Source: JAAGZL01 sp050290785
Lineage (GTDB): Bacteria > Pseudomonadota > Gammaproteobacteria > Chromatiales > Chromatiaceae
DNA length: 48,864 nucleotides
Assembly (NCBI GenBank): GCA_050290785.1
Contig: JBNKIR010000045.1
Coordinates: forward strand, 1-48,864
Direction: 5' to 3'
Shown here: positions 16,457 to 25,283 of the stretch, one piece after another
Layout of the letters: each line of letters opens with the position of its first letter
Numbering within the stretch: position 1 is the stretch's first letter
The notes under the pieces: generated by a model
The model's database searches: none
What the model was told of the DNA's origin: nothing
What the model saw: the letters and a program-made list of their open reading frames with translations, nothing else
Program-made: the position numbers and the translations under genes

Positions 16457-16537
16457 TCAGCCTAGTATGAAAGAGATTACAACGCTGAGGATCATGCCGA
16501 TACCGGCAATCGTTAGTGCCCATTTACCTTCTAGCAT
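16457..16537 (-). CDS. 26-residue single-pass membrane protein
   Basis: The product reads MLEGKWALTIAGIGMILSVV followed by ISFILG: a short polar start and one continuous hydrophobic helix. An excellent ribosome site, GAGGAGGG, lies 7 bases before the ATG, and a bidirectional terminator lies 15 bases after the stop, so the unit has all the parts of a real gene. It resembles in style the tiny membrane proteins that tune larger membrane complexes (for example CydX or KdpF), but I cannot assign it to any. It is divergently oriented from the diguanylate cyclase gene at 16744, sharing a 206-base intergenic region. Confidence 0.65.
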   Translation of the reverse strand: MLEGKWALTIAGIGMILSVVISFILG

Positions 16538-16743
16538 TTTATTACCCTCCTCGTTTATGCTGCAACGTTTAAGAACTTGGAGCGTTTGATTTATTAGTAA
16601 TCGTTAGTGATCACTGTCTGGAGTATAACCATAAATATTGTGTTGAATAATTGACATCCATCAAACAGAATATTCGGAAAGACTTAAATTCAAATGGGAC
16701 ATTGTTTGCTACAATGAGTCTTACTTAGGGGTGTTCTACTGGC

Positions 16744-18210
16744 ATGCAGCATTCGTATATAAAATATAAACTGATAACCGCTCTCAGCCTGATATTGGTT
16801 TTTGCCTTTGTGGTTATCAACATCGTCAACTATCAGGTGGCTAAGGATTCTGTACGGTCAGGTATAATCAACAACTCCCTGCCTCTTACCAGGGACAATA
16901 TCTACTCTGAGATTCAGGCCGATCTCATGCGTCCCATATTCGTATCTTCTCTCATGGCCAACGATACCTTCCTGAAGGATTGGGCCATAAACGGGGAAAA
17001 GGACACGGATCAAATAAAGAAGTATCTACTCGAGATCATGAATAGGTACGGCTTTTTCTCGACATTCTTCGTTTCGGCAACCAGCGGTAACTATTTCCAC
17101 TTCAATGGCATCCTCAAGCGGGTGAGTAGGGAAGATGTCCATGATGTTTGGTATTACAACTTTGTCGATAGCGGCAAGAACTATAGTGTGGAGGTCGATA
17201 CCGATGAGGCGTCGCAAAATACCCTGACCATATTTATCAACCATCGTCTCAATGACTACAAAGGTAATTTGCTGGGCGTTACCGGCGTGGGTCTGAAGAT
17301 GGAGAATGTATCGAATATTCTCAGTGAGTACCGAAATAAATATAAAAGAAATATCTATCTGGTGGATGCGTCCGGTCTGGTGCAGGTCCACTCCGATAAA
17401 AGGCTGATTGGAAAGGTGGGCCTGCGCGATATCTCAGGCATTAGTGAACATGCCGGTGCGATTCTTGGTCAGAAGGACTATGAGAGCGTGTATGAGTATG
17501 AAGAAAAGAACAGGCATATTCTTCTTATTACCCGTTATATCCCGGAGTTCAACTGGCACCTGATCGTGGAGCAGGATCAGAACGAAGCGCTACAGACTAT
17601 CAAGAGCAACTTTCTGCGCAGTATGGTCTTTGCGGCCATCGTTATAATCGTGGTGATTGGCATCAATATTTTTACCGTTAACTACTTTCAGTCCAAACTT
17701 GAAAAGTTTGCCATCACTGATAAGCTCACCGGTGCCTTCAATCGCAGGGAACTGGACTTCACCTTTGCCAAGACCCTGAAAACCGCTGGCAGACAACACA
17801 CCGCCCTTAGCGCCATCCTCATTGACCTCGATTGCTTTAAGAAAATAAACGATATCCACGGACACGTCACTGGAGATACGGTCCTTAAGCAAGTGGTTGA
17901 TATTATAAACCAGGGCATGCGTGGGAAGGACCTGCTGGTACGTTGGGGTGGTGATGAGTTTATGGCGCTCACTCCCTGTAATCTGGATATAGCTGCAGCT
18001 ATGGCGGAACGTATTCGTTTGGCTGTTGAGGAGAAGGAGTTCAACTCGAAAGAGAATCCGATAAGTATGACTATCAGTTGTGGCGTTTCCCAGTTCCAGG
18101 AAGATGATAGTATCGACACCCTGACCAGACGCTGCGATGAGGCCCTGTATGTGGCAAAGGGCAAAGGGCGTAATCGTGTGGAGGTATGGGAAGACGGCTA
18201 CGCGTCCTAG
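16744..18210 (+). CDS. Membrane-bound diguanylate cyclase with periplasmic sensor domain
   Basis: This 488-residue protein makes cyclic di-GMP from two GTP. One membrane helix lies at about residues 10-30, a periplasmic Cache-like sensor at about 35-285 (with NIYLVDASGLVQVHSDKRLI), a second helix at about 290-312, and a GGDEF domain at about 325-485. The signature is an intact GGDEF at residues 402-406, so it should be active. An RxxD inhibitory site (RGKD, 393-396) sits five residues ahead, which predicts product inhibition. The substrate DxLTGAFNR region (DKLTGAFNRR) is present. It stands alone on the plus strand; its 206-base upstream region is AT-rich and shared with the 26-residue gene. 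The ligand of the sensor cannot be told from sequence. Confidence 0.93.
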   Translation: MQHSYIKYKLITALSLILVFAFVVINIVNYQVAKDSVRSGIINNSLPLTRDNIYSEIQADLMRPIFVSSLMANDTFLKDWAINGEKDTDQIKKYLLEIMNRYGFFSTFFVSATSGNYFHFNGILKRVSREDVHDVWYYNFVDSGKNYSVEVDTDEASQNTLTIFINHRLNDYKGNLLGVTGVGLKMENVSNILSEYRNKYKRNIYLVDASGLVQVHSDKRLIGKVGLRDISGISEHAGAILGQKDYESVYEYEEKNRHILLITRYIPEFNWHLIVEQDQNEALQTIKSNFLRSMVFAAIVIIVVIGINIFTVNYFQSKLEKFAITDKLTGAFNRRELDFTFAKTLKTAGRQHTALSAILIDLDCFKKINDIHGHVTGDTVLKQVVDIINQGMRGKDLLVRWGGDEFMALTPCNLDIAAAMAERIRLAVEEKEFNSKENPISMTISCGVSQFQEDDSIDTLTRRCDEALYVAKGKGRNRVEVWEDGYAS

Positions 18211-18248
18211 CCTTACAACTGTACCCTATGCCGGGATCTGATTTCTGG

Positions 18249-19169
18249 TTATCTCTCCTGAGACCCTTTGCGTGACCAGTAACTGGCCAGCATCGATCCG
18301 GAAATATTGTGCCAGATAGAGAACAGCGCACCCGGTACCGCGGCCACTGCGGAAAAATACTTCACCGCCAGTGCGACCCCCAGACCTGAGTTCTGCATCC
18401 CTACCTCTATGGCGATGGTGCGGCAGATGCGTTCATCCCAACCCAGCAGACGGCTGATCCAATATCCTCCGGCCAATCCGACAGAATTATGCAGGACCAC
18501 CGCAATCGCCACGGCAGGCCCGATGGTGGATAACCTGGTCTGATTCAGGGCTACCACGATGGCGATGATCACTACGATGGCCAGAACCGATATCAGGGGA
18601 AACAACGACTTGACCCGCTGCAGCCTGGTCCCGATCAGGCCGTTCACTACAATACCTAGGGAGACCGGAAGCAACACGATCCTGGCTACCGACCAGAGCA
18701 TATCCAATACTGGTACCGGTACCTGTTGTCCTACATAGAGCCAGGTCAGGGATGGGGTGGCCAATGCGGCCAGCAGGGTAGAGCAGGTGGTCAGGGTGAT
18801 GGAGAGGGCGACATCACCGCGTGCCAGATAGCAGATCACGTTGGATGCTGTCCCGCCCGGGCAGGCCCCCACCAGCACCAATCCAACCAGTAGCGGCAGC
18901 GGCAGGCCGAGCAGGGTGCCGATCAGCCATGCCGTCAGTGGCATAACAATGAACTGTAGCAGCACGCCAACGCCGATAACCTTGGGACGGCGTAAGACCT
19001 CAGCAAAGCTGCTCCAGGTCAGGGTCATGCCCATACCGAACATCACCACGCCCAACAGCGGCACGATGGCCGGCTTCATGTCGACATAGATACCGGGCCA
19101 GAAAAATGCGCTGACCGAAAACAGAAGCGCCCAGAGCGGGAAGAGGGATGTAATGCGGTGTATCAGCAT
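18249..19169 (-). CDS. Bile acid:sodium symporter (BASS) family transporter
   Basis: The 306-residue protein has about nine to ten hydrophobic segments and the BASS-family marks PLLGVVMFGMGMTLTW near the N-terminus and GACPGGTASNVICYLARGDV around residues 100-120, which hold the sodium-site polar residues. The second half repeats the fold with EVGMQNSGLGVALA near residue 255. Family members carry bile acids, pyruvate, pantothenate or other organic acids with sodium; the substrate here is not deducible. It is downstream of uvrA on the same strand, about 115 bases away, with a dispersed repeat between, so it may or may not be co-transcribed. Confidence 0.88.
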   Translation of the reverse strand: MLIHRITSLFPLWALLFSVSAFFWPGIYVDMKPAIVPLLGVVMFGMGMTLTWSSFAEVLRRPKVIGVGVLLQFIVMPLTAWLIGTLLGLPLPLLVGLVLVGACPGGTASNVICYLARGDVALSITLTTCSTLLAALATPSLTWLYVGQQVPVPVLDMLWSVARIVLLPVSLGIVVNGLIGTRLQRVKSLFPLISVLAIVVIIAIVVALNQTRLSTIGPAVAIAVVLHNSVGLAGGYWISRLLGWDERICRTIAIEVGMQNSGLGVALAVKYFSAVAAVPGALFSIWHNISGSMLASYWSRKGSQER

Positions 19170-19224
19170 TGGGAGATTGTAATGTATTTTAGATCCAATT
19201 CAGCATCTATGTTGTATGAGCCCC

Positions 19225-19287
19225 CTCCTGCGGGCGATATGGATGAGGTTTCAGTTCCGCTATCGCCCAGGGGACTGTGTTCCTACA
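19225..19287. repeat. Dispersed repeat copy (CTCCTGYGGGCGA type)
   Basis: The sequence runs from CTCCTGCGGGCGAT to CCCAGGGGACTGTGTTCCTACA and matches the copy at 38680-38742 at both ends with a variable middle. The copy runs over the stop codon of uvrA (19283-19285). It has the look of a palindromic intergenic repeat (the ends are partly complementary). Confidence 0.55.
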
Positions 19288-22102
19288 GATATTTCTGCAG
19301 ATACTCCCCGGTATAGGAACCCTTGGTATCGGCCACCTGTTCCGGGGTGCCCTGGGCGATGATCCGACCGCCCCGGTCTCCCCCCTCCGGGCCCAGGTCT
19401 ACGATCCAGTCGGCGGTCTTGATTACATCCAGGTTGTGTTCGATCACTATCACCGTATTACCGTGGTCGCGCAGACGGTGCAGTACCTCCAGCAGGTGTT
19501 CGATATCGTGGAAGTGCAGGCCGGTGGTGGGTTCATCCAGGATATATATGGTGTTGCCGGTATCCCGTTTGGAGAGCTCGCGTGATAGCTTCACCCGTTG
19601 CGCCTCGCCGCCGGAGAGGGTGGTGGCGTTCTGTCCCAGGGTGATGTAGGAGAGGCCCACATCCATCAGGGTCTGCAACTTGCGCTTGATGGGAGGGATG
19701 GCGTCGAAGAATTCCAGGGCGTCCTCCACCGTCATGGACAACACCTCATCGATGGTCTTGCCCTTGTATCTGATATCCAGGGTCTCGCGGTTGTAGCGTT
19801 TGCCCTTGCATATATCACACTGTACATAGATGTCCGGCAGGAAGTGCATCTCCACCTTGATCACGCCGTCGCCACGGCAGGCCTCGCAGCGCCCCCCTTT
19901 GACATTGAAACTGAAACGCCCCGGGGTATAGCCGCGTGAGCGGGCCTCCTGGGTGCCGGCGAAGAGCTCCCGGATCGGGGTGAATAGGCCGGTGTAGGTG
20001 GCGGGGTTGGAGCGCGGTGTGCGGCCGATGGGGCTTTGATCTATATCCACTACCTTGTCGAATAGTTCCAGGCCGGTTATTGCGGTATGTCCCTTGGCGG
20101 TGTGCTTGCTCCTGTTCAGGTGGGTGGCCGCCAGGGGGTAGAGGGTATCGTTGATCAGGGTGGACTTGCCGGATCCCGAAACGCCGGTGATGCAGGTGAA
20201 CAGTCCCACCGGGATGTGCAGGTTCACCTGATCCAGATTGTTGCCGCTGGCCCCCAGGAGGGAGAGGATCCGCCCCTGATCCCTTTGCGTGCGTCTCTTT
20301 GGCACCTCGATCCTGCGCCTGCCACTCAGATACTGCCCGGTAAGTGAGTCTTCACACTTTGCGATCTCGGCAGCGGTGCCCTGGGCTACAATCACTCCCC
20401 CATGCACACCGGCACCGGGCCCCAGGTCCACCACGTGATCGGCGTTCTGGATCGCCTCTTCGTCATGTTCCACCACTATTACAGTATTACCCAGGTCACG
20501 CAGATAGGTGAGGGTGTCGAGCAGGCGGGAGTTGTCCCGCTGATGCAGACCGATGGACGGCTCGTCCAGGACATACATCACCCCCACCAGGCCGGCACCG
20601 ATCTGGCTTGCCAGCCGTATCCTCTGGGCCTCGCCGCCGGACAGGGTCTCGGCGCTACGGTCCAGTGATAGGTAGTCCAGCCCCACATTGACCAGGAAGC
20701 TCAGGCGTTGGGTGATCTCGCGGTTTATCTTGGCAGCGATCTCACCCTTGTGGCCGGGTAGTTCCAGCTGTTCAAAGAACTCCAGGGCCTGCCCTACCGG
20801 CATACAGGTGATAGAAGGTAGATTGTGCTCCAGTACGAATACGTTACGGGCCGCCTCGTTCAGACGGGTGCCGGAACAGTCCGGGCAGGGTTGATGGGCG
20901 ATATATCTGGATAGCTCATCCCGTACCGCGTTGGACTCGGTCTCCCGGTAGCGGCGCTGCATGTTGGGGATGATCCCCTCGAACGCATGGCTCTTCTGCA
21001 TACTGCCGCCGCGCTCGTTGAAATAGCTGAAGTGGATCTGCTCCTTGCCACTGCCATAGAGGATGGTGTGGCGATGCTCCTCAGAAAGCTCGTTCCAGGG
21101 TGTCTCCACATCGAAACCGTAGTGCTTGCCCAGGGAGGTAATCAGCTGGAAATAGTAGGCGTTGCGCCGGTCCCAGCCCCGCACCGCACCGGCGGCCAGG
21201 CTCTGATCCGGGTGGGCGGTCACCCGTTCCGGATCGAAAAACTGTTCTATCCCCAGTCCGTCACAGGTGGGGCAGGCCCCGACCGGGTTATTGAAGGAGA
21301 AGAGCCTTGGTTCCAGTTCCTGGATGCTGTGCCCGCACTCGGGGCAGGCGAAGTTGGCGGAGAAGATGAGCTCCTCCTGTGTGCTCTCATCTATCCAGGC
21401 CACCCGGGCCAGACCGTCGGAGAGGCGCAGGGCAGTCTCGAAGGATTCGGCCAGGCGTAGTTCCAGATCAGGGCGTACCTTAAAACGGTCCACCACCGCC
21501 TCGATGGTGTGTTTCTTGTGCAGCTCCAACTCCGGGGCGTCATCCAGCTCAAATATCTCACCATCGATGCGGGCGCGGATGAAGCCCTGGGCCAGCAGCT
21601 CCGCCAAGAGTTTCTGGTGTTCCCCCTTGCGCTCTGACACCACCGGCGCCAGCAGCATCAGCCTGCTCTCTTCCGGCAGGGCCAGCACCTGGTCCACCAT
21701 CTGGCTTATGGTCTGGGCCTGCAGCGTACGGCCGTGGATGGGGCAGCGTGGTTCTCCGGCGCGGGCGAACAGTAGGCGCAGATAGTCGTAGATCTCGGTA
21801 ATGGTGCCTACGGTGGAGCGCGGATTGTGGGATGTGGTCTTCTGCTCTATAGAGATGGCAGGGGAGAGCCCCTCGATATGGTCTACATCCGGCTTCTCCA
21901 TCATGGAGAGGAACTGCCGGGCGTATGCGGAGAGGGACTCCACATAGCGGCGCTGGCCTTCGGCATAGATGGTATCGAAGGCGAGGGATGACTTGCCGGA
22001 GCCGGACAGGCCGGTGATGACGATCAACTTGTCCCGCGGGAGTTCGAGGTCGATGTTCTGTAGATTATGGGTGCGGGCGCCGCGGATGTGGATCTTTTCC
22101 AT
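19283..22102 (-). CDS. uvrA: Excinuclease ABC subunit A
   Basis: UvrA recognises bulky DNA lesions and loads UvrB in nucleotide excision repair. The 939-residue protein (E. coli 940) has two ABC modules. The first Walker A is GLSGSGKSSLAFDT at about residue 31 and the second is GVSGSGKSTLINDT at about 640. Two ABC signatures read LSGGEAQRIRLASQ and LSGGEAQRVKLSRE. The zinc modules are CPECG...CPTCDG in the insertion of module I and CEACRGDG...CDICKGKR at about 740-770. It is divergent from the ssb side of the locus, as is usual in gammaproteobacteria, but the sucrose cassette separates them. Confidence 0.98.
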   Translation of the reverse strand: MEKIHIRGARTHNLQNIDLELPRDKLIVITGLSGSGKSSLAFDTIYAEGQRRYVESLSAYARQFLSMMEKPDVDHIEGLSPAISIEQKTTSHNPRSTVGTITEIYDYLRLLFARAGEPRCPIHGRTLQAQTISQMVDQVLALPEESRLMLLAPVVSERKGEHQKLLAELLAQGFIRARIDGEIFELDDAPELELHKKHTIEAVVDRFKVRPDLELRLAESFETALRLSDGLARVAWIDESTQEELIFSANFACPECGHSIQELEPRLFSFNNPVGACPTCDGLGIEQFFDPERVTAHPDQSLAAGAVRGWDRRNAYYFQLITSLGKHYGFDVETPWNELSEEHRHTILYGSGKEQIHFSYFNERGGSMQKSHAFEGIIPNMQRRYRETESNAVRDELSRYIAHQPCPDCSGTRLNEAARNVFVLEHNLPSITCMPVGQALEFFEQLELPGHKGEIAAKINREITQRLSFLVNVGLDYLSLDRSAETLSGGEAQRIRLASQIGAGLVGVMYVLDEPSIGLHQRDNSRLLDTLTYLRDLGNTVIVVEHDEEAIQNADHVVDLGPGAGVHGGVIVAQGTAAEIAKCEDSLTGQYLSGRRRIEVPKRRTQRDQGRILSLLGASGNNLDQVNLHIPVGLFTCITGVSGSGKSTLINDTLYPLAATHLNRSKHTAKGHTAITGLELFDKVVDIDQSPIGRTPRSNPATYTGLFTPIRELFAGTQEARSRGYTPGRFSFNVKGGRCEACRGDGVIKVEMHFLPDIYVQCDICKGKRYNRETLDIRYKGKTIDEVLSMTVEDALEFFDAIPPIKRKLQTLMDVGLSYITLGQNATTLSGGEAQRVKLSRELSKRDTGNTIYILDEPTTGLHFHDIEHLLEVLHRLRDHGNTVIVIEHNLDVIKTADWIVDLGPEGGDRGGRIIAQGTPEQVADTKGSYTGEYLQKYL

Positions 22103-22210
22103 CTGCCTATGATCCTAATAAAAGCCAAAACCGAACCAACAATCATACGCCTAAATCCATCTGCGGCAAAAGTGCAGATGGTATGGAAATTTTATCAATG
22201 GGGTGCGGCG

Positions 22211-22411
22211 CTAGCCTTTTTCCCCGATCGGGGCCAGAAACATGTAGAAGATCCAGGCCAGCCAGGATACGAAGAACATCGCCAGCAGCCAAAACAGCTT
22301 CTCCGCGCCTGAGGTCTTATCCGAAGTAAGAATCAGGATTATGGGCAGGAACCATGCGATAAGAAACAGGATTAGGGCGCCGGCACCCATGCCAAGGATT
22401 GTGGTCAGCAT
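22211..22411 (-). CDS. Superinfection-immunity-like small membrane protein
   Basis: The 66-residue product has two hydrophobic helices (about 10-30 and 40-60) joined by the polar link SDKTSGAEKLFW. The pattern WFLPIILILTSDK...FWLLAMFFVSWLAWIFYMF resembles the superinfection immunity (Imm) family of T4-like phage, which also has many bacterial members of unknown function. No phage genes are near. It lies on the same strand as uvrA, upstream of it, with a gap of about 110 bases. Confidence 0.7.
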   Translation of the reverse strand: MLTTILGMGAGALILFLIAWFLPIILILTSDKTSGAEKLFWLLAMFFVSWLAWIFYMFLAPIGEKG

Positions 22412-22512
22412 TACATACCCTCAATAGTCATTGTATGGAAATAATCATGCCCTGCTGGAAACTCCGGTTCAAGTGCGACTATGATATCCGGACTTAATTC
22501 AGGGGGCAGATC

Positions 22513-22893
22513 ATGAAGATAGTCGGCATCGACCATATCGTATTGACCGTGGCGGACATGGATGCGACCGTCCGCTTTTACCAGACGGTCATGGGGATGG
22601 AGGCGGAGAGTTTCGGCGCGGGCCGGATCGCCCTCAAGTTCGGTCGCCAGAAGATAAACCTGCATCAACAGGGAAAAGAGTTCGAACCCAAGGCGGAGCA
22701 CCCTGTGCCGGGGTCGCAAGATCTCTGTTTCATCATAGAGACCGATCTGGAGCAGGCCATGGAGCATGTCAGATCGGCAGGGGTCGAGATCATAGAGGGA
22801 CCTGTCGCCAGGACCGGCGCCACCGGTCCGTTGCTCTCGTTCTACTTTCGCGATCCGGACTCTAATCTCATCGAGCTGTCCAATCTAAAATAG
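22513..22893 (+). CDS. VOC (glyoxalase/dioxygenase-fold) family protein
   Basis: The 126-residue protein has two beta-alpha-beta-beta-beta modules. Candidate metal ligands are His8 (GIDHIVLTV), a His in the middle (INLHQQG), and Glu near the end (SNLIELSNL). Such proteins act as glyoxalases, dioxygenases or fosfomycin/bleomycin-resistance proteins; the substrate here is unknown. GGGGGCAG lies before the ATG. It is close to, and reads toward, the sucrose cassette, but a 224-base gap separates them and I see no functional link. Confidence 0.85.
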   Translation: MKIVGIDHIVLTVADMDATVRFYQTVMGMEAESFGAGRIALKFGRQKINLHQQGKEFEPKAEHPVPGSQDLCFIIETDLEQAMEHVRSAGVEIIEGPVARTGATGPLLSFYFRDPDSNLIELSNLK

Positions 22894-22983
22894 AAGCGGT
22901 TCTCGTTACAAAATAACTATTTGATCTGATTCATAATTGTATGTAGTCAACAGAGCGGATACTGCCTACACTGTATTCAGGGA

Positions 22984-23022
22984 GACAGGGATATGTTTTA
23001 CCTGAAGCAGATAACCCCTGTC
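22984..23022 (+). promoter_or_regulatory. Candidate leader hairpin upstream of sps
   Basis: A perfect 7-bp inverted pair (GACAGGG at 22984-22990 and CCCTGTC at 23016-23022) encloses 25 bases, about 100 bases before the sps start. A 14-codon reading frame starts within the loop region (22993-23037) behind GGGAGACAGGG. Whether it is a translated leader or chance is unknown. Confidence 0.25.
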
Positions 23023-23117
23023 GTAATTTCGCGATAATACAAACACTAATCTTGATAAGAGCAAGAGCTATTGCATGGCTTGATTAGGCGCATAGAGTTG
23101 ATTTAGGTGAAAAGAGC

Positions 23118-25283
23118 ATGAACCTGGACGGAGAGGCAGGACAGCCGCAACGAGGTATATACATTGTTCTCATAAGTATCCATGGATTGATCCGAGGTAA
23201 GAACCTGGAATTGGGGTGTGATGCCGATACCGGTGGACAGACGAAATATGTAGTGGAATTGGCCCGCGCCCTGGGGGAACATCCGGATATAGAGAGGGTG
23301 GATCTGGTGACCAGGCGCATCGTTGATGCGCAGGTATCGTCGGACTATGCCGACCCGGAAGAGGAGCTTTCCCCCCATGCGCGCATCATCAGGATCGATT
23401 GCGGGGAAGAGGGGTATATACCCAAAGAGCAGCTGTGGGATAGCCTGGAAAATTTTTCTGATAACCTCCTGAACTATCTGAAGGCACAGGAGCGCAAGCC
23501 GAACGTGATCCACAGTCATTATGCCGACGCCGGACATGTGGGTGTTTTTCTGGCCAATCATCTGGGCATCCCCCTGGTATTCACCGGACACTCCCTGGGC
23601 CGGAGTAAGCGCGGGCGCCTCCTGGCCGGTGGTATGAAGGGTTCTGAGATAGAGCGGCGCTACAACATGAAGCGGCGCATAGAGGCGGAAGAGGCCACCC
23701 TGGGGGTGGCCGATTGCGTAATAACCAGCACCCACCAGGAGGTGGAGGACCAATACGGGCTGTATGACTACTATCAGCCAAATCAGATGCGGGTGGTCCC
23801 TCCTGGTACAGATCTCGAGATGTTTTCCCCTCCCCAGGGGGACGAATTCCACAGCGATATCTTCGAGCAGCTGAGACGATTTCTCAAGGATCCGAAAAAA
23901 CCCATCATCCTGGCACTGTCCCGTCCCGACCAGAGGAAGAACATCATCACCCTGATAGATGTCTTCGGCGGTGCGAAGAAACTGCGGCAACTGGCAAATC
24001 TGGTGCTGGTGGTGGGCAATCGCGATGATCTGATCGATATGGACAGCGGGGTCAGAGAGGTGCTGCAGGAGATCCTGTTTGCCATAGATCGGCACGACCT
24101 GTACGGACATGTGGCCTATCCCAAACATCACAAACCTGCGGATGTGCCCATACTGTATCGACTGGCGGCCCTGTCCAGGGGGGTGTTTGTCAATCCGGCC
24201 CTGACGGAGCCGTTCGGGCTGACCCTGATCGAGGCCTCGGCCTGTGGTCTCCCCATCGTCGCCACCGAGGACGGCGGACCACGCGATATCATAAAGAACT
24301 GCCGCAACGGATATCTGATAGACCCGTTGGACAAGCCGAACATCGCCGAGACCCTGATGCACGCACTGACCGAACAGAAGAAGTGGGACCGCCTGTCTCA
24401 GCATGGCCTGGACGGTGTGCGTCAGCACTACTCCTGGCAGGCCCACGTAGATGCCTATATGGACATATTGCATCCCATCATCGAACAGACTGAACGACCA
24501 CCCAGGCTGCAGCTCAGGCGGCGTCCCATGCTCTATCACAACCGCGCCATCTTCAGCGATCTGGATCAAAATCTGCTGGGTGATCCGTCCGCCCTGGGCC
24601 ATTTCGCCAAGCTGATTCGGGAAAACCGCAAGTGCGTATCTTTCGGGATAGCCACCGGCAGGACCCTGAAGTCTGCCCTGGCGGTGATAAGGCGCAATAA
24701 GATTCCGCAACCGGACGTGCTGATTACCAGCCTGGGCACGGAGATCTATTACGCCCCCAATCTGATCGGAGACGCGGCCTGGGCCAGACACATAGACCAC
24801 CTGTGGGACCCCAAAAACATACATCGCATCCTGCGGGAACTACCCGGGTTGCGGTTGCAGCCAAAGAGCGAGCGCAGCAAATACAAGCTCAGCTATTACA
24901 TAGACCCTGAGGTGTCGCAGAGTACAGATGAGATCAGGCGCCTGCTGCATCAGCATGAGCAGACAGCGAATGTCATCTTCTCCTTCGGCCAGTTTCTGGA
25001 CATTACCCCGATACGGGCCACCAAGGGGTTGGCCTTGCGCTGGTTCTGCGAGCAGTGGGATATACCGCTGGAACACACCCTGGCGGCGGGCGGTTCCGGC
25101 GCGGATGAGGATATGATGCGTGGCAACACCATGGCGGTAGTGGTGGCCAACCGCCATGAGGAGGAGCTATCCGAACTGGCCGATATCGAAAAGATATATT
25201 TTGCCGGACGCCCCTTCGCCTCCGGCATCATGGAGGCGATAGAGCACTACAACTTTCTGGAAGCCTGCGAGGTCCCGGAGTGA
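23118..25283 (+). CDS. sps: Sucrose-phosphate synthase with C-terminal HAD domain
   Basis: This enzyme joins UDP-glucose (or another NDP-glucose) and fructose-6-phosphate to give sucrose-6-phosphate. Of 721 residues, about 1-200 are the acceptor-binding Rossmann half (GGQTKYVVELARALG, HSHYADAGHVG, FTGHSLGRSKRG). About 220-460 are the nucleotide-sugar half of a GT4 enzyme, with the Glu pair E364 and E372 in TEPFGLTLIEASACGLPI. Residues about 475-715 are a phosphatase-like HAD domain. That domain keeps DLD at 481-483 but has Asn in place of the following Thr, and GGSGAD (near 658-663) in place of GDSGND, so it is probably inactive. A separate, intact phosphatase is encoded directly downstream. 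It heads the sps-spp-fruK-ams unit. Confidence 0.94.
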   Translation: MNLDGEAGQPQRGIYIVLISIHGLIRGKNLELGCDADTGGQTKYVVELARALGEHPDIERVDLVTRRIVDAQVSSDYADPEEELSPHARIIRIDCGEEGYIPKEQLWDSLENFSDNLLNYLKAQERKPNVIHSHYADAGHVGVFLANHLGIPLVFTGHSLGRSKRGRLLAGGMKGSEIERRYNMKRRIEAEEATLGVADCVITSTHQEVEDQYGLYDYYQPNQMRVVPPGTDLEMFSPPQGDEFHSDIFEQLRRFLKDPKKPIILALSRPDQRKNIITLIDVFGGAKKLRQLANLVLVVGNRDDLIDMDSGVREVLQEILFAIDRHDLYGHVAYPKHHKPADVPILYRLAALSRGVFVNPALTEPFGLTLIEASACGLPIVATEDGGPRDIIKNCRNGYLIDPLDKPNIAETLMHALTEQKKWDRLSQHGLDGVRQHYSWQAHVDAYMDILHPIIEQTERPPRLQLRRRPMLYHNRAIFSDLDQNLLGDPSALGHFAKLIRENRKCVSFGIATGRTLKSALAVIRRNKIPQPDVLITSLGTEIYYAPNLIGDAAWARHIDHLWDPKNIHRILRELPGLRLQPKSERSKYKLSYYIDPEVSQSTDEIRRLLHQHEQTANVIFSFGQFLDITPIRATKGLALRWFCEQWDIPLEHTLAAGGSGADEDMMRGNTMAVVVANRHEEELSELADIEKIYFAGRPFASGIMEAIEHYNFLEACEVPE

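Noticed and set aside
16640..16743. TTGACA (16651) and TACAAT near the diguanylate cyclase gene as a promoter
   Set aside because: The two boxes do not have proper partners at 16-18 bases, so I do not call a promoter.
23103..24824. 573-codon open frame on the minus strand opposite sps
   Set aside because: It is a reverse-strand shadow of sps. Its product has no family pattern and the plus strand is a clear glycosyltransferase.
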